Of a stretch of DNA of 17,283 bases, positions 5,738-14,457 are shown in pieces. The translations under genes and the position numbers were made by a program. The stretch spans positions 9,055-26,337 of the forward strand of contig FR890535.1 in the NCBI GenBank assembly GCA_000433415.1, written 5' to 3'. The notes below the pieces were generated by a model that was not told where the DNA came from, ran no database searches, and saw nothing but the letters and a program-made list of their open reading frames with translations. Position 1 is the first letter of the stretch; each line of letters starts with the position of its first letter. The stretch is from Clostridium sp. CAG:448 (GTDB taxonomy: Bacteria > Bacillota > Clostridia > Oscillospirales > CAG-272).

Positions 5738-8700
5738 ATGAAAAGAATCAAATTACTGGTTTCCGGGATTCTGATAATTGCAATGCTCTTATCGCTTGTT
5801 TCACTGGTTGCCTGCACACGGCACGATGGCGAAGAACAGACAACAGCCGGGACGGATAGCCGCGGGGAGTCGGACCGGACATCTGCCGGAGGCGATGAGG
5901 AGACCGGCTCGGAAGACACCACGGAAAGACCGCAGCCGGGCGAGGATACTACGCGGGCGCCGGAGGATACAAAGGAACCCGATCCGCCGGTCAATTCCGA
6001 TGCTTATGCGGGAATCGTGATTTCCAAGGTGTACGGAAACGGGGGAGCCGCAGACGCGGCGATGCGTTACGGTTTTATTGAGCTGTATAATACCACAAAG
6101 AAAACAATGTCGCTTGCCGGGCTTTCGGTCTATTACAGAACGGACGGCGCAAAAGAATATCAGACATTTGATTTCGATAACGATGTGCGTATGAACCCGG
6201 AGAGTTCGCTATTGATCCGATGTCGGGAAGGAGGCAAAAGCGGTCAGGCGTACAATACCTCGTGCGAAGTGATTTCTTTGGACGCATACGATTTTGTCTG
6301 GGATATTAAGATCGATAACAAAGACATCCGTCTTTTCCTTGCACCGCGCGGACTGCATCCGGACAAGGAAACCATGCCGTCGGCATATGATGCGGCGGTT
6401 TCCTCCTTCACGGCAATTGTCGGCGATGCAACCCCGCTCAATGATGTGTTTACCGTGGACGATCTGTCCAAAAATAAGATGGCGGTGCGCACGTCTCTGA
6501 CAGTGCACAGCGGATACCATCTGGTAAACCTGACCAAGGCAAATTCTTCAACCTTGCGCACGATTGTTCCGCACACGGCGAGCGGAAAGGAAAACCGTGT
6601 CGTGGCATCCCGCCTGAATGAGGTTGTCTTTTCTGCGGATGCAGGCTTTTATACGAAGGCAATTCAACTGACACTCAGTGCCGGGGATGGGTACACCATT
6701 TACTACACGCTGGACGGCTCGGATCCATCCACTTCTTCCACAAAGAAAACCTATACGGGCGCCATTTCCCTGGAGGACACCTCCGCAATGTCGACGGGTT
6801 CTTTTACCCAGTGGGTTGTCCGTCAGATGGGAAGCGGATATAAACGCGGCCCTATGATCGGTGCTCACGTTGTCAAGGCATATGCCACCAACGGAACGGA
6901 TGAAACCGGTATCTATACGAATACTTACTTTATTTCCTCGGACATGAGTGCCTTTGGTGTGACCGTTATGTCGCTTTCCATGGATAAGACGAGTTTTTGC
7001 GGGACAAACGGCTTTTATAATAACTACTACGGTGGAGCGAACGGAACCAACACACGCGGCGTAGGGTTGATGGAGGTTTTTGACAAAAACGGCGTCCGCC
7101 ATGGATATTCCAATATTGAATTGGCAATCAGCGGTCACGGTTCCTCGGGATTCCATATGAAATCCATGCGCCTTTACTATAAAAATGTCAACAATCAGGT
7201 TTATGATCCGCTGAAGGCAGAGGAAAGCGGAAAAACGGAAAAGGATTACATGGTCAAACAGGAATCCGGCTTTTTCAATGACCTGTATTACGATCTGTTT
7301 GACGGCTATGCGAAAAACGAAAACGGTCAGGCAATCACCGATTTTTCTCGGCTGTTGTTGCGCAATTCCGGCAACGACTGCGGCGAATCCTATATCCGGG
7401 ACGCATACATGCAGAGAGTTTGCGCGTCACTGGAGGTGGATACCATGGCATATGCGCCGGTTCTGCTGTTCATCAACGGAGAGTTCTGGGGCGTTTACAA
7501 TGCGAGAGAACGCTACAGCCCGGAATATGCGGAATCCCATTACGGTGTCGGCGATGATGACGTAGCGGTGATCGAGAGTGACTACTCCAAGGTACATACC
7601 AATACCAATGCGGATTTTGTCCTCAGTGCGGGAGTGGAAGGGGATCAGGATGATTTCAATGACCTGACCCAATTTGTCCGCACACATGATCTGTCCGTGC
7701 AGGAAAATTATGATTATGTTGCCGCAAGAATCGACCTGAATTCCTTCATTGATATGTATGTGGCACGGCTGTTTTTCAACGCGCGCGACTGGCCGGAGAA
7801 TAACATCAAAATCTGGCGCACCCGTACCGCAGATGACCCTTCCGGTGTAGAGCAGAAGTGGCGCTTTACTTTGCTTGATATGGACATGGGAATTTCCTTC
7901 TTTACCGATAGCAACAACACCACTGCCACCGCAAATTTCTTCGGATGGTGCGACGCGACTGGGTGTGTGATCGGTACGTATATGCATCAGTTGCGCCAGA
8001 ATACCACGTTCAAAAACCGCTTTGTTGTTCGTTTCTATGAGGTGGTGACGGAAATTCTGACTTCGCAATATATGGAACGGGAATTGAACGTATTGGTGGA
8101 GCAGCGCAGTCGGGTCATGGAACTGCAATATGAACGTTGGTCGGCAGACGGGGCAAACTCGTGGAGCTATGAAGAATCCGTTTGGCAGATGCAGAAGTTT
8201 GTCCGCGAGCGCGGCGAAATCGCTTTGCAACAGATGTATTCCTATTTCGGAATCAATGAGGCGTACGTGGTGGCACTCATGGATAACAGCGTTGTCCTGA
8301 ATTGCGATGACGACCGGGTGAGCGTGCGCGTCAACGGTGAGTCAGCCCGGAACGGGGAGAAATTCCGATTCAAAGAAGACAGCGCCGCTTTTACGGTAGA
8401 GGTCTCGGTCAAGGACGGATATGAGCTTTCGGAGTTCACATTTACGGATGCCGGCGGGAACGTGACCAAGGGAAAGAATGGAAAGCTGACGTTTTCGGCA
8501 ACCCGCTCCGGCACAATCTGCGTTGTTGCCCGCAAAAAGCACACGGGGGAACCGCTTTCGGTGCATGCCGGCATTGTTGCAAGCGGATACTCCATGTACT
8601 TTTTGTCCCCTGAGGGGAAGCTTTATTCATGGGGCTACGGCGGCAGCGGAATTTTGGGCTATACGGCAAGCGGTAATGTGAACCGTCCGCAGTTGGTGAT

Positions 8701-9595
8701 GGAGGGTGTCGCGAAAATTGCGGCTTGCCACAGCAACGACTGCGAAAACGGAAACAGTGAGTCATCCATTGCCATTCTGACGGTTTATGGGGAAGTCTAT
8801 ACAGTCGGAAGAAATGATGCGGGACAACTGGGACGGACGACGACCCCGACGACCCTTGCGCCGATCGCTTTTAGCGGCAATGTTACGGACATCAGCATGG
8901 GGTATGACCACCTGATTCTGATTGATGATGAAAAAACACTTTGGGGCACCGGAAACAACAGGTACGGACAGCTCGGAAAAAGCGGCTACGGCAGTTCGGT
9001 ATCGAAATTCCAGAAGATCGCAGCCGGCGTCAGAACGGCAACAGCCGGACGCAGAAATACGGTTTATGTGTTGGAAAACGGCGATTGCTATGTGCTGGGG
9101 GATGGGCGTTGGAACAAGTATAACGATTCCGATGATGCAATCACAACGCCCTATCTGGTGCTGAAAAATGTAGCATATGTGGAAAGCGGCGAACACCAGA
9201 CGGTTTTCGTGACGGCAGACGGGGATCTGTATTACGCCGGATGGCGTGACCTTGCCTCCTTTAACAACGGAATGGGCGGGGGCGGAGCCGTTTATCTGAC
9301 AAGCGGCGTTTCCAAGGCAACCATTCACTTTGACAGTATGCTGATCTTAAAGACCGACGGTTCGGTGTTTGGCTACGGCTTGAATACCGGAAATGCAATT
9401 GGAGGGACTTCCGTCAACCTCAAGTTGCGGTCTGTCCTTGCAACCGGTGTAGCGGACATTGCAAGCGGATATGCTTTTTCCGCATTTCTGATGAAGGATG
9501 GCAGTATCCGGACGCTGGGCGATTGTTCTTACGGGCAGGCGGGGAACGGAAGCGAAACGTCCAAAGCCAACATGATTTCCATTACGATTAAGTAA
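5738..9595 (+). CDS. Lipoprotein: lamin-tail, chitobiase-like, CotH kinase and RCC1-like propeller domains
   Basis: This 1285-residue surface protein begins with a lipoprotein signal (lipobox LVAC, Cys 26) and a Thr/Glu/Asp-rich spacer to about residue 88. A lamin-tail domain follows (about 93-235; FIELYNTT, LAGLSVYY). Next is a chitobiase-C-terminal/FN3-like region (about 290-400; YTIYYTLDGSDPS). The CotH kinase domain spans about 408-840: a Gly/Ser loop with Lys about 475, FINGEFWGVYNARE, and LLDMDMG with Asp 714 and 716. A short beta domain (about 846-936) leads to seven RCC1-like repeats (about 942-1285). CotH proteins are atypical secretory-pathway protein kinases (the Bacillus spore CotH phosphorylates coat proteins); here a surface role is inferred and the substrate is unknown. 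GGGAGGA lies 6 bases before the ATG. It probably leads an operon with the DUF4091 lipoprotein. Confidence 0.92.
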   Translation: MKRIKLLVSGILIIAMLLSLVSLVACTRHDGEEQTTAGTDSRGESDRTSAGGDEETGSEDTTERPQPGEDTTRAPEDTKEPDPPVNSDAYAGIVISKVYGNGGAADAAMRYGFIELYNTTKKTMSLAGLSVYYRTDGAKEYQTFDFDNDVRMNPESSLLIRCREGGKSGQAYNTSCEVISLDAYDFVWDIKIDNKDIRLFLAPRGLHPDKETMPSAYDAAVSSFTAIVGDATPLNDVFTVDDLSKNKMAVRTSLTVHSGYHLVNLTKANSSTLRTIVPHTASGKENRVVASRLNEVVFSADAGFYTKAIQLTLSAGDGYTIYYTLDGSDPSTSSTKKTYTGAISLEDTSAMSTGSFTQWVVRQMGSGYKRGPMIGAHVVKAYATNGTDETGIYTNTYFISSDMSAFGVTVMSLSMDKTSFCGTNGFYNNYYGGANGTNTRGVGLMEVFDKNGVRHGYSNIELAISGHGSSGFHMKSMRLYYKNVNNQVYDPLKAEESGKTEKDYMVKQESGFFNDLYYDLFDGYAKNENGQAITDFSRLLLRNSGNDCGESYIRDAYMQRVCASLEVDTMAYAPVLLFINGEFWGVYNARERYSPEYAESHYGVGDDDVAVIESDYSKVHTNTNADFVLSAGVEGDQDDFNDLTQFVRTHDLSVQENYDYVAARIDLNSFIDMYVARLFFNARDWPENNIKIWRTRTADDPSGVEQKWRFTLLDMDMGISFFTDSNNTTATANFFGWCDATGCVIGTYMHQLRQNTTFKNRFVVRFYEVVTEILTSQYMERELNVLVEQRSRVMELQYERWSADGANSWSYEESVWQMQKFVRERGEIALQQMYSYFGINEAYVVALMDNSVVLNCDDDRVSVRVNGESARNGEKFRFKEDSAAFTVEVSVKDGYELSEFTFTDAGGNVTKGKNGKLTFSATRSGTICVVARKKHTGEPLSVHAGIVASGYSMYFLSPEGKLYSWGYGGSGILGYTASGNVNRPQLVMEGVAKIAACHSNDCENGNSESSIAILTVYGEVYTVGRNDAGQLGRTTTPTTLAPIAFSGNVTDISMGYDHLILIDDEKTLWGTGNNRYGQLGKSGYGSSVSKFQKIAAGVRTATAGRRNTVYVLENGDCYVLGDGRWNKYNDSDDAITTPYLVLKNVAYVESGEHQTVFVTADGDLYYAGWRDLASFNNGMGGGGAVYLTSGVSKATIHFDSMLILKTDGSVFGYGLNTGNAIGGTSVNLKLRSVLATGVADIASGYAFSAFLMKDGSIRTLGDCSYGQAGNGSETSKANMISITIK

Positions 9596-9610
9596 AGACG
9601 AAAGGGAATT

Positions 9611-9640
9611 CGCACCTGCGTCATTGACGTGTAGTGTGCG
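9611..9640 (+). other. Hairpin between the CotH-RCC1 and DUF4091 genes
   Basis: CGCAC (9611-9615) can pair with GTGCG (9636-9640), and inside it CGTC (9619-9622) with GACG (9626-9629). No U run follows, so it is not a standard terminator and read-through to the next gene is expected. It may be an RNA processing or stability element. Confidence 0.35.
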
Positions 9641-9660
9641 GGAAAGAGAGGACACAAACA

Positions 9661-12225
9661 ATGAAAAAAAGGCTACCGCTGATTTTGGCGCTGCTTGCAT
9701 TGCTCCTTTTGCTTTTTGCCTGTACAAACGGGCTCAAAGAAGAGGAGACGAGCGGCGAGATGACAACCAAGGCAGAGACGGACCGAACTGAGGAAACGAC
9801 TGCGTCCCAGGAGACGGGAACAAGCGAGGAAACCACCGCACAGCCGGGTACCACCGGGGAAGAGACGACCACCGGTGACGGGGAAGAAACGACTGTTCCG
9901 GAGCCGCGGCAGAGTCCCACGCGGATTACATTTGATCCGTCCCAGGACTATAAACGGGTGTTGACTTTCCAGACCCAATGCGACTTTGAGGTTGTGTCGG
10001 ATCCGCAGACCGGTGAAGGAATGCTGAAGCTGAGCACAAATGATTCGACCACCAACGATCCTTCTGTGTTTTTCAATTATGTACAGTATTGTAAACTGAT
10101 TCTCGGTGAGAAGCAGGCGAGTGCAGACGATTACAAGTACGTTGTCATTAAGCTGAAGCAGGAAAACTGTCAGGGGTCGACCTTTGAGCTGTTTTACTGC
10201 GCGGGAAATGTGCGCACGACAGCAGGGGACTGTGTGACAATGACTGCTTTCGATAATTCGTCGTCCGAGTGGCAGTACATTCTGTTTGACTTGTCCGGCT
10301 TTGAAAAATGGAAGGGCAAGGTGAACGGATTCCGCCTTGACTTCATGAACACCCCCGGCGGAGGTGCCGGAGAAACCATGTATATCTCTGAGATTCGCCT
10401 GTTGGAATCGGATCTGGATTACTATCGCCTGATCGGTGCGGATGTGAACGGACAGGAAGAGCGAACCCTGAGCGAAGAAGAACAGAAACGGGTGGATGAA
10501 CTGCTGGACACGAAGGATCCGGCAAAAGATGCGGCGGCTTCCGATTACAGAAAGCAGGATGCAGCATTTGAAGACGATGATCTGACGTTGTTCTTTGCCG
10601 ATCTGGTACAGAGAATTGCCCGGAACAACAATACGTCAACCGGAAAAGACACCTACCAGATGCGTATGGCGAAGAATGAAATCGAGTGCTGCCAGGCGAT
10701 TCTTGCAGCCTCTTCGGCGAAAAACGGCTTGAAGGTGTATCTGACCGATTTTACCAACGCAAACGGCGATACCCTCAAAGCAGAACTTCTTTGGGGATAT
10801 TATTTCAATGTTGACGGGCAGGACATCATTGATCCGCTCCCGCCTGTTGTGAACCGTGAAGACCTGCTCCCCGGCGCTCTGGACTGGAATAACGGCGGCA
10901 ATCATGCAGGAGCGATCATTCCCAACCTGCAAAGATACGATGGGTTTGACATTGCGGCTGGGGAGAATCAGACTTTTGTGATCAAAGCCCATACCACGCC
11001 GGATTCCGCGGCAGGGGAATACAGCGCAACCTTTACCGTGAAGGATGCAGAGGGCAGAGAGGTCAAAAAAGCAACCGTGTTTGTCTACGTGTGGGATTTC
11101 GCATTGCCGGAAAAGACCTCCTGCAAGACCTTGGTGGACCTGTCCTGGTGGTCATTGTATTCCTATCACAAATGTTTCGGCGGCGATGACAGCCAGCTTT
11201 ACAAAAATTATTATGACTATCTGCTTGAAAACCGCCTGTGCGCCTACACGCTGCCGTACAGCGAAAAGGGAGCTTTTACCGACAGCCGGATTGATGCCTA
11301 TCTGAACAACCCGCGCGTTACGGCGTTCCAGGCGGTCGGATGGACTGTTCCGATCACTGAGGAAAATGTCACCAGTGCGTACCGGTACCTTTCACAGAAG
11401 CCCGAATGGTTGGAAAAATCTTATTTCTATCCCATCGATGAGCCGAATGTGGATCTGAACCCCAATATCCTGAATGAAGTGAACCGGTACGGAAAGCTTT
11501 TGAAGGAGAATTTCCCGGGTTATAAGCTGATTGTTCCGATGCATGTCAACAAGGCGATCAACGGCGGTGACTATTTTACCACCGTTGCCGAATATGTAAC
11601 CGCATGGTGCCCGCATACATTTTTCTTCAACACCTTCTCCGAGTACCTCTCAAACCGCAAACTGACCTATCGCCTGACTCCGCAATTGGAGCAGAAATAC
11701 GGGACGTTTGTTGAGCGTATGCAGAAAGAACAGGCAGGCGGCGATGAGGTTTGGTGGTATGTCACGAGATTCCCGCAGGAGCCTGAGATTACATTGACCA
11801 TGAATACCGCTTCCATCAATTATCGGATCCTTTTCTGGCAGCAAAAGCAGTACGGTGTCGACGGATTCCTGTATTATTCCGTCACGGACTGGTATCAGAA
11901 TCCGGACAATCCCGATATTATCGGTATCAATGCCAAGCACGAAACAGACGCTTCTTATCCTTACGATGTATACGGAAACGGTGTTTTGGTCTATTGCGGT
12001 CAGTATTTCGGTGAATACGGCGCAGTTGGCAGTTACCGTTTGGAAGGCGTTCGCGACGGTATTGAGGATTATGAGTATCTGACGCTCCTGGAAGAACGTT
12101 ACGGCAAAGAAGATGCGGATCTTCTGATCAGACAGATCACGACTTCTCTCACCCGGTATACCGATGATGCGGATTATTTTCTGCGCGTCCGCACTGCAAT
12201 CGGCAATTTACTGGATGCAAAATAA
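9661..12225 (+). CDS. DUF4091 / GH123-like glycoside hydrolase lipoprotein
   Basis: This 854-residue protein has a lipoprotein signal (lipobox LFAC, Cys 21) and a long Thr/Glu/Gly spacer to about residue 80. A carbohydrate-binding-like beta-sandwich is suggested at about 88-245 (alternating strands ending in YISEIRLLE), then a second beta region at about 330-480. The catalytic-type barrel follows at about 484-780, with the motif YPIDEPN placing an Asp-Glu pair at 593-594, the position and pairing known for GH123 N-acetyl-galactosaminidases. The end of the DUF4091 family is marked by GVRDGIEDYEYL near residue 797. The substrate is not readable; a host or microbial glycan with N-acetyl sugars is a guess from the family. 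ATG 9661 has AGAGG 9 bases upstream; a GTG at 9634 would add nine residues before the signal and is unlikely. It lies 65 bases after the CotH-RCC1 gene. Confidence 0.88.
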   Translation: MKKRLPLILALLALLLLLFACTNGLKEEETSGEMTTKAETDRTEETTASQETGTSEETTAQPGTTGEETTTGDGEETTVPEPRQSPTRITFDPSQDYKRVLTFQTQCDFEVVSDPQTGEGMLKLSTNDSTTNDPSVFFNYVQYCKLILGEKQASADDYKYVVIKLKQENCQGSTFELFYCAGNVRTTAGDCVTMTAFDNSSSEWQYILFDLSGFEKWKGKVNGFRLDFMNTPGGGAGETMYISEIRLLESDLDYYRLIGADVNGQEERTLSEEEQKRVDELLDTKDPAKDAAASDYRKQDAAFEDDDLTLFFADLVQRIARNNNTSTGKDTYQMRMAKNEIECCQAILAASSAKNGLKVYLTDFTNANGDTLKAELLWGYYFNVDGQDIIDPLPPVVNREDLLPGALDWNNGGNHAGAIIPNLQRYDGFDIAAGENQTFVIKAHTTPDSAAGEYSATFTVKDAEGREVKKATVFVYVWDFALPEKTSCKTLVDLSWWSLYSYHKCFGGDDSQLYKNYYDYLLENRLCAYTLPYSEKGAFTDSRIDAYLNNPRVTAFQAVGWTVPITEENVTSAYRYLSQKPEWLEKSYFYPIDEPNVDLNPNILNEVNRYGKLLKENFPGYKLIVPMHVNKAINGGDYFTTVAEYVTAWCPHTFFFNTFSEYLSNRKLTYRLTPQLEQKYGTFVERMQKEQAGGDEVWWYVTRFPQEPEITLTMNTASINYRILFWQQKQYGVDGFLYYSVTDWYQNPDNPDIIGINAKHETDASYPYDVYGNGVLVYCGQYFGEYGAVGSYRLEGVRDGIEDYEYLTLLEERYGKEDADLLIRQITTSLTRYTDDADYFLRVRTAIGNLLDAK

Positions 12226-12247
12226 GGATGCAACATAAAAAACAGTA

Positions 12248-12279
12248 AAAAATCCCTCCGCGCGAGCGGAGGGATTTTT
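12248..12279. terminator. Bidirectional terminator after the DUF4091 gene
   Basis: A 14-bp perfect stem (12248-12261 with 12266-12279) closes on the tetraloop GCGA, which is of the stable GNRA type. The GC-rich core is flanked by an A run on the left and a T run on the right, so it can end both the + strand operon and the - strand lipoprotein gene. Confidence 0.95.
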
Positions 12280-12292
12280 GGCTGAGATTCTA

Positions 12293-13531
12293 TTATTGTC
12301 TGTTTTCGGGAATATCTTTGAATCCCTTGCCGTTTTTATATGCCTGGAAATCCTCGCTGTCTTCCGACCAGGAACGGAAGTTGTCCGGCGTCAGGGTGGT
12401 GCCGCTGATGTTGTCCTTAAAGGTAATATTACCGTAAGTATTGCCTGCTTCCGCAACCTCGTCAATATTGTCGGTCCATTGGGTGGAGTTGTAGAAGACA
12501 GAGACGAAGCAGAACGGCTTCTTGAGCGTGTAGCTGGAAGACTGGCAGTAGCTGAATTCCATGGTGACGTCAAAGGCGTTGCAGTTTTCAAAGTTGGAAG
12601 CGCCCATCAGCGTGGTGCCGTCATAACCGACAAAAACAGCCAGGTTGTGGAAGCCGGACAGATAAGCGGTTGTTACGTTGCAATCTTTGAAGTATGCTTC
12701 ACTGTTTCCGAAAAGGACTGCGATGTAGCATGCGGTACGGATGGTGAAAGCACCGTCCATCGGCATACGTCCGTTTACCGTAATGTCTTCCATCGAGACA
12801 TTTTCAACATTGACAACTGCGCCGACGTTGTCGTCGTCCGGATAGACACCGCCTACCAGGATGGCGCAATGCTTGTTGTTGGCTGTCAGCTCTGCGGTAT
12901 CGAATTTCAGATCCTTAAAAGTGGTCTCGCCGCCGTAAATGTTACCGATAATTCCGTATCCGTGATCGTACGCGGCATCGGTTCCTCTCTCAATGTCGGG
13001 AATCCGATCTTCACCGGGATCGATGATTTTCAGATTTTTAATGGTGTGGCCCTTTCCGTTGAAGGTAACATTCTGAATAAAATGTCCGTCCATCGGAATC
13101 CATTCGTAGCCGCTCATGTCAATGTCATTTTCAAAATAAATGGTGATGCCGTCCAAGAATTCAACTTTTTTTATATCTTCGTCGGTTTCGGCATTCTGCC
13201 ATGCAGCCATCTGCGCGATGACGCGCTTGTTCAGATTGATGAAATCTTCGGCGGTCTTGATGATGATATCGCCTTCCTGAGGCTGACCGTTATCGCCGGT
13301 GGTTTCTTCGGTGGTCTCACCGGTTGCCGCATCGGTTGTTTCGGTTTTATCATCGGTTGTCGTCTGCTCGTCGCCTGCAGTTGTAGCTTCGCTGGTCGTT
13401 GTTTGTGCGTCATTCTTGGTGCCGGCAGCCGTTGTGGATTCATCCTGTTTGTCGTTGTTGCAGGCAAGCAGGGTGGTGCAAGTGCCGAGAATCAGGATGG
13501 CACACAAAAGCATGGATAACAGTTTTTTCAT
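12293..13531 (-). CDS. Lipoprotein with GLUG-type / beta-helix repeats
   Basis: This 412-residue protein has a lipoprotein signal with lipobox LLAC (Cys 24), then a Thr/Glu/Asp-rich spacer to about residue 88. The mature part opens with KTAEDFINLNK, a common start of GLUG-type surface proteins, and continues with WIPMDGHFIQNVTFNGKGHTI written in part, the pattern that begins parallel beta-helices of this kind. Further short strands follow, such as YGIIGNIYGG, FKDLKFDTAEL, VENVSMEDITVNG, FKDCNVTTAYLSG and FENCNAFDVTM. This is a binding or adhesion-type fold; no catalytic motif is seen and no function is assigned. GGAGGA (13539-13544) lies 7 bases before the ATG. It stands alone, ends at the shared terminator and has a good promoter. 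A 413-residue frame lies antisense to it but is judged a shadow. Confidence 0.88.
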   Translation of the reverse strand: MKKLLSMLLCAILILGTCTTLLACNNDKQDESTTAAGTKNDAQTTTSEATTAGDEQTTTDDKTETTDAATGETTEETTGDNGQPQEGDIIIKTAEDFINLNKRVIAQMAAWQNAETDEDIKKVEFLDGITIYFENDIDMSGYEWIPMDGHFIQNVTFNGKGHTIKNLKIIDPGEDRIPDIERGTDAAYDHGYGIIGNIYGGETTFKDLKFDTAELTANNKHCAILVGGVYPDDDNVGAVVNVENVSMEDITVNGRMPMDGAFTIRTACYIAVLFGNSEAYFKDCNVTTAYLSGFHNLAVFVGYDGTTLMGASNFENCNAFDVTMEFSYCQSSSYTLKKPFCFVSVFYNSTQWTDNIDEVAEAGNTYGNITFKDNISGTTLTPDNFRSWSEDSEDFQAYKNGKGFKDIPENRQ

Positions 13532-13574
13532 GTTTTTTTCCTCCGTAAAAATTCAGGGATACCTGATTACCAGT

Positions 13575-13603
13575 ATTTTACCATTCTTTTGCGGATTTGT
13601 CAA
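13575..13603 (-). promoter_or_regulatory. Promoter of the GLUG-type lipoprotein gene
   Basis: On the minus strand TTGACA (13603 to 13598) and TAAAAT (13580 to 13575) are 17 bases apart, and TGG before the -10 makes it an extended -10. Transcription would start near 13568. Confidence 0.85.
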
Positions 13604-13651
13604 GCAAAGAATTGTGATATTATGTGATTTTCCTGTTATGATTCGGACATC

Positions 13652-13680
13652 TTTCCGTTACGGAAATTCCTTTCCCGGAA
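13652..13680. repeat. Cluster of short TTCC/GGAA palindromes
   Basis: TTTCCG-TTA-CGGAAA (13652-13666) is a 15-base inverted repeat. It runs straight into GGAAATTCC and then TTCCCGGAA, which are also palindromic. Such a cluster could bind a dimeric regulator, possibly the adjacent TetR protein or the regulator of the divergent gene; it is about 115-125 bases upstream of the TetR promoter. Confidence 0.4.
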
Positions 13681-13778
13681 GTGAGGCAGGAATTCTCTGA
13701 AAATGCCGCACTTAGCACCATTGTGACATATTTCTGTACTGTAACTGGTCGTTTCAGCCAAAAACGGCAAAATGTCTA

Positions 13779-13807
13779 TTGCAATCGGTGTGCGGTTATG
13801 GTACAAT
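13779..13807 (+). promoter_or_regulatory. Promoter of the TetR-family gene
   Basis: TTGCAA (13779-13784) and TACAAT (13802-13807) are 17 bases apart. TGG directly before TACAAT is an extended -10. Transcription would begin near 13814. Confidence 0.8.
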
Positions 13808-13831
13808 ACTACTATCGTTTGAGTTTATATG

Positions 13832-13840
13832 AAGGGGGGG
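13832..13840 (+). promoter_or_regulatory. Ribosome binding site that points to a TTG start for tetR
   Basis: A purine run AAGGGGGGG lies 6 bases before TTG 13847 and downstream of ATG 13829, which has no such site. The site therefore favours the TTG start. Confidence 0.65.
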
Positions 13841-13846
13841 CTGTTT

Positions 13847-14410
13847 TTGCCGCAGTTTACAAGAAATGCGATTATTGAATCTTTTATCCGCCTGGCGACA
13901 CGGAACCCACTGGAAAAAATCACCGTTAAGGATATCGTGGATGCCTGCGGGGTGAACCGGAATACATTTTATTACTATTTTCAGGATATGTATGCGCTGG
14001 TTGAAGATCTTTTTCACGCTGGACCTGCTGCGAGTGACCCCGGTAAGGTGGCAGACACCTGGACCGAGGGGTTCGTCCGATTGGCACGTTTCACACAGTT
14101 GTATCCGCGTGCGGTCAGAAACATCTACACTTCTGTCGGATATGATGTCTTTGAAGGATATGTAGACGACGTCATCGGTGAACCGATTTTTGCCGCTTTG
14201 AAACGGGAAAGCGAGAAAATGGGGTGCCCTGATATCGATCTGAATTTGCCAGCCCTTTTTTACCGTCAGGCATTGATGGGAATTTACTCTCTGTGGTTGC
14301 GTCACGACATGAAGGATGACCCGGAGCGAATGGCACTGCAGTTGATGGAAGTGCATGAGGGCACGATGCAAATGACCCTCTCCAATTGCTGGAAAACGGT
14401 GAAAAGGTGA
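13847..14410 (+). CDS. TetR/AcrR-family transcriptional regulator
   Basis: This 187-residue DNA-binding protein has a TetR-type N-terminal helix-turn-helix: KITVKDIVDACGVNRNTFYYYFQD at about residues 24-47, including the typical TFYYYF. The remaining residues form the helical ligand-binding or dimer part; no ligand can be read. I set the start at TTG 13847, giving the N-terminus MPQFTRNAI, which matches many relatives that begin shortly before QFT, and which has a strong ribosome site. ATG 13829 would add six residues without a ribosome site. A promoter with an extended -10 lies upstream. The next gene, an HdeD-like membrane protein, follows after 47 bases, so the two likely form an operon that this regulator controls; that is inferred from position. 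Confidence 0.87.
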   Translation: MPQFTRNAIIESFIRLATRNPLEKITVKDIVDACGVNRNTFYYYFQDMYALVEDLFHAGPAASDPGKVADTWTEGFVRLARFTQLYPRAVRNIYTSVGYDVFEGYVDDVIGEPIFAALKRESEKMGCPDIDLNLPALFYRQALMGIYSLWLRHDMKDDPERMALQLMEVHEGTMQMTLSNCWKTVKR

Positions 14411-14457
14411 GTGGCAAACAGAGTGGCAAGGAAATGTGTGGAAGGAACGGTAACGGA

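Larger units (their letters stand above)
13532..13846. other. 315-bp divergent intergenic region
   Basis: No gene is seen. It contains the leader and promoter of the - strand lipoprotein gene (13532-13603), a cluster of short palindromes at 13652-13680, and the promoter and leader of the TetR gene (13779-13846). An ATG at 13829 is in frame with tetR but has no ribosome site. Confidence 0.7.

Noticed and set aside
9595..9661. Terminator between the CotH-RCC1 and DUF4091 genes
   Set aside because: The hairpin at 9611-9640 has no following T run and its stem is short and interrupted, so termination is not supported.
9661..12225. Dockerin or cohesin modules that would indicate a cellulosome
   Set aside because: No calcium-binding dockerin repeats were visible in either giant lipoprotein; both end in propeller or DUF4091 sequence.
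12278..13519. 413-residue open frame on the + strand antisense to the GLUG-type lipoprotein
   Set aside because: It starts with TTG inside the terminator, has no ribosome site, and its protein has no recognisable domain. The minus frame has a lipoprotein signal, strong ribosome site and promoter, so this is a shadow.
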